64,000 nucleotides of DNA. Source: Chitinophaga oryziterrae (GTDB taxonomy: Bacteria > Bacteroidota > Bacteroidia > Chitinophagales > Chitinophagaceae). The DNA lies in contig NZ_WRXO01000009.1 of assembly GCF_009758125.1 (NCBI RefSeq), positions 1 to 64,000 of the forward strand, read 5' to 3'. Both the position numbers and the translations under genes were made by a program. A model generated the notes under the pieces. That model was given only the letters and a program-made list of their open reading frames with translations, was not told the origin of the DNA and ran no database searches. This document shows positions 63,011-64,000 of this stretch, in pieces (within the stretch, counting starts at the first letter, position 1; every line of letters begins with the position of its first letter).

Positions 63011-64000
63011 ATGGCCGATTTAACTCAATTCGATCCCAATTCGGTAAGCCTGGTATCCAATAACGTCTTTGGGTTACCTTTTTCTGAAGAAGATGCCGCA
63101 CTCGTACTGGTGCCGGTTCCATGGGAAGTAACTGTTTCTTATACCCACGGAACTGCAAGAGGTCCGGAACAGATTTTCAGGGCCTCCCTACAGGTAGATC
63201 TGTACGATGCGGATGTAAAAGACGGCTGGAAAAGCGGCTTTTATATGCGGGAACAGGATAAACATATGCTGCTGCGCAGCGATTACCTGCGGAAAGAAGC
63301 TGAGTTATACCTTAAATTCCTGACAGAAGGCGGGAATATTTCCGAAAACGTGTTCCTGAAGAAAACGCTGGTAGATGTAAATACCGGTACTAAGCTCATG
63401 AACGAATGGGTGTACAGCCAGACAATGGAGCTGCTGAACAGAGGAAAACTGGTTGGATTGATTGGCGGAGACCATAGCACTCCCCTGGGTTTCTTCAAGG
63501 CCATTGGTGAAAAGAAAGGTGATTTCGGAATTTTGCAGATAGATGCCCATTGCGACCTTCGCAACGGATATGAAGGATTTCAGTACTCTCACGCCTCCAT
63601 TATGTATAATGCACTGAATGAAGTGCCTCAGCTGACCAAACTGGTACAGGTAGGTGTGCGCGACTACTGCGAGGAAGAACTGGACTACGTAAAGAACAGC
63701 AACGGAAAGGTAAAGACCTTCTTCGATAAAGATATTAAAACCCGTCAGTACGAAGGAGAAACCTGGAAAGCCATCTGCGATGATATCATTTCCGGCCTGC
63801 CACAACAGGTATATATCAGTTTTGATATCGACGGACTGGACCCTAAGCTCTGCCCCCATACCGGGACCCCGGTAGCCGGTGGTTTTGAAGCAGAACAGAT
63901 GTACTACCTGTTCAAAAAAGTGATAGACAGTGGTCGCAAACTCATCGGATTCGATCTGATGGAGGTAAGCACTTCCCATGATGAATGGGATGCCAACGTG
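63011..64000 (+). CDS. Ureohydrolase (agmatinase/arginase family), partial
   Basis: First 330 residues; runs off the right edge. The manganese motifs are all present: GGDHSTP, DAHCDLRNGY and SFDIDGLDP; HTGTPVAGGF is the usual late motif. It hydrolyses a guanidino compound; agmatine to putrescine and urea is most likely from the DIDGLDPKLCPHTGTP style, arginine or formimidoylglutamate less so. An insert of about 45 residues after position 95 lengthens the N-terminal part. ATG start with a promoter box 31 nt upstream. Confidence 0.9.
   Translation, partial: MADLTQFDPNSVSLVSNNVFGLPFSEEDAALVLVPVPWEVTVSYTHGTARGPEQIFRASLQVDLYDADVKDGWKSGFYMREQDKHMLLRSDYLRKEAELYLKFLTEGGNISENVFLKKTLVDVNTGTKLMNEWVYSQTMELLNRGKLVGLIGGDHSTPLGFFKAIGEKKGDFGILQIDAHCDLRNGYEGFQYSHASIMYNALNEVPQLTKLVQVGVRDYCEEELDYVKNSNGKVKTFFDKDIKTRQYEGETWKAICDDIISGLPQQVYISFDIDGLDPKLCPHTGTPVAGGFEAEQMYYLFKKVIDSGRKLIGFDLMEVSTSHDEWDANV

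Noticed and set aside
63305..63979. 224-codon minus-strand ORF opposite the ureohydrolase gene
   Set aside because: Antisense to the metal-binding motifs of a clear enzyme.
1..64000. CRISPR arrays, rRNA genes, prophage, integrases, riboswitches
   Set aside because: No spaced identical repeats, no rRNA sequence, no phage or integrase genes and no recognisable riboswitch core were found on reading both strands.

Overview
The window looks like chromosome of a Chitinophaga-type Bacteroidota (family Chitinophagaceae). The evidence is consistent: promoters follow the Bacteroidota pattern (-7 box TAnnTTTG, sometimes with TTTG about 20 bp upstream) rather than sigma-70 boxes. Shine-Dalgarno sequences are mostly absent, and several starts are TTG or GTG. 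The gene content is typical too: DUF4199, DUF4294, DUF4295 and DUF4382 proteins, a ParE-DUF1835-cupin-ParC operon, a propeller-type histidine kinase, bacillithiol BshB1, a cytochrome c maturation CcmE of the CxxxY type, and a GDP-heptose pathway.

Region 1 (1-19.5 kb, all minus strand) is the accessory part: a lipopeptide nonribosomal peptide synthetase (NRPS) cluster cut by the left edge. In transcription order it holds a NarL-type response regulator, a GT9-like protein of unknown role, a secreted M28 metallopeptidase, an NRPS (fatty acyl-AMP ligase-ACP-C-A-T-C-A-T), a SyrD-like cyclic-peptide ABC exporter, a type II thioesterase, a CmlA-like diiron beta-hydroxylase, and a second NRPS (docking domain-C-A-T-C...) that runs out of the window. 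The predicted product is an N-acylated peptide whose first residue is probably basic and which carries at least one beta-hydroxylated residue. The A domain after the hydroxylase has an Asn-like code. The peptide would be exported to the periplasm, where the M28 enzyme could act on it.

Region 2 (19.7-27.9 kb, mostly plus strand) starts with a possible small transcript that converges on tRNA-Pro(GGG). It continues with a dihydroorotase homologue that has lost its metal ligands, a DUF4199 protein, two glycosyltransferases, and four genes (hddA, gmhA, hddC, gmhB) that together convert sedoheptulose 7-phosphate to GDP-D-glycero-alpha-D-manno-heptose.

Region 3 (28-39.6 kb) has the topoisomerase IV operon (parE-DUF1835-cupin-parC), two tiny membrane-peptide genes, and a propeller sensor kinase with its response regulator. 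Region 4 (39.8-47.7 kb) has a GH31 alpha-glucosidase, a KGG-repeat stress protein, a PAP2 phosphatase, a MORN-like protein, a DUF4382 lipoprotein and the glycogen branching enzyme. Region 5 (47.9-64 kb) is housekeeping: DEAD-box helicase, RimO, JmjC-like cupin, FtsY, L28-L33-DUF4295, AhpD/peroxiredoxin pair, BshB1, CcmE/CcmF, and a ureohydrolase cut by the right edge. Its 57.6-58.15 kb spacer holds a MITE-like 150-bp inverted-repeat element with a 9-bp near-duplication, followed by a perfectly phased 11-bp repeat array. Hairpins with a CTCCGT...GGAG core recur in spacers across the window.
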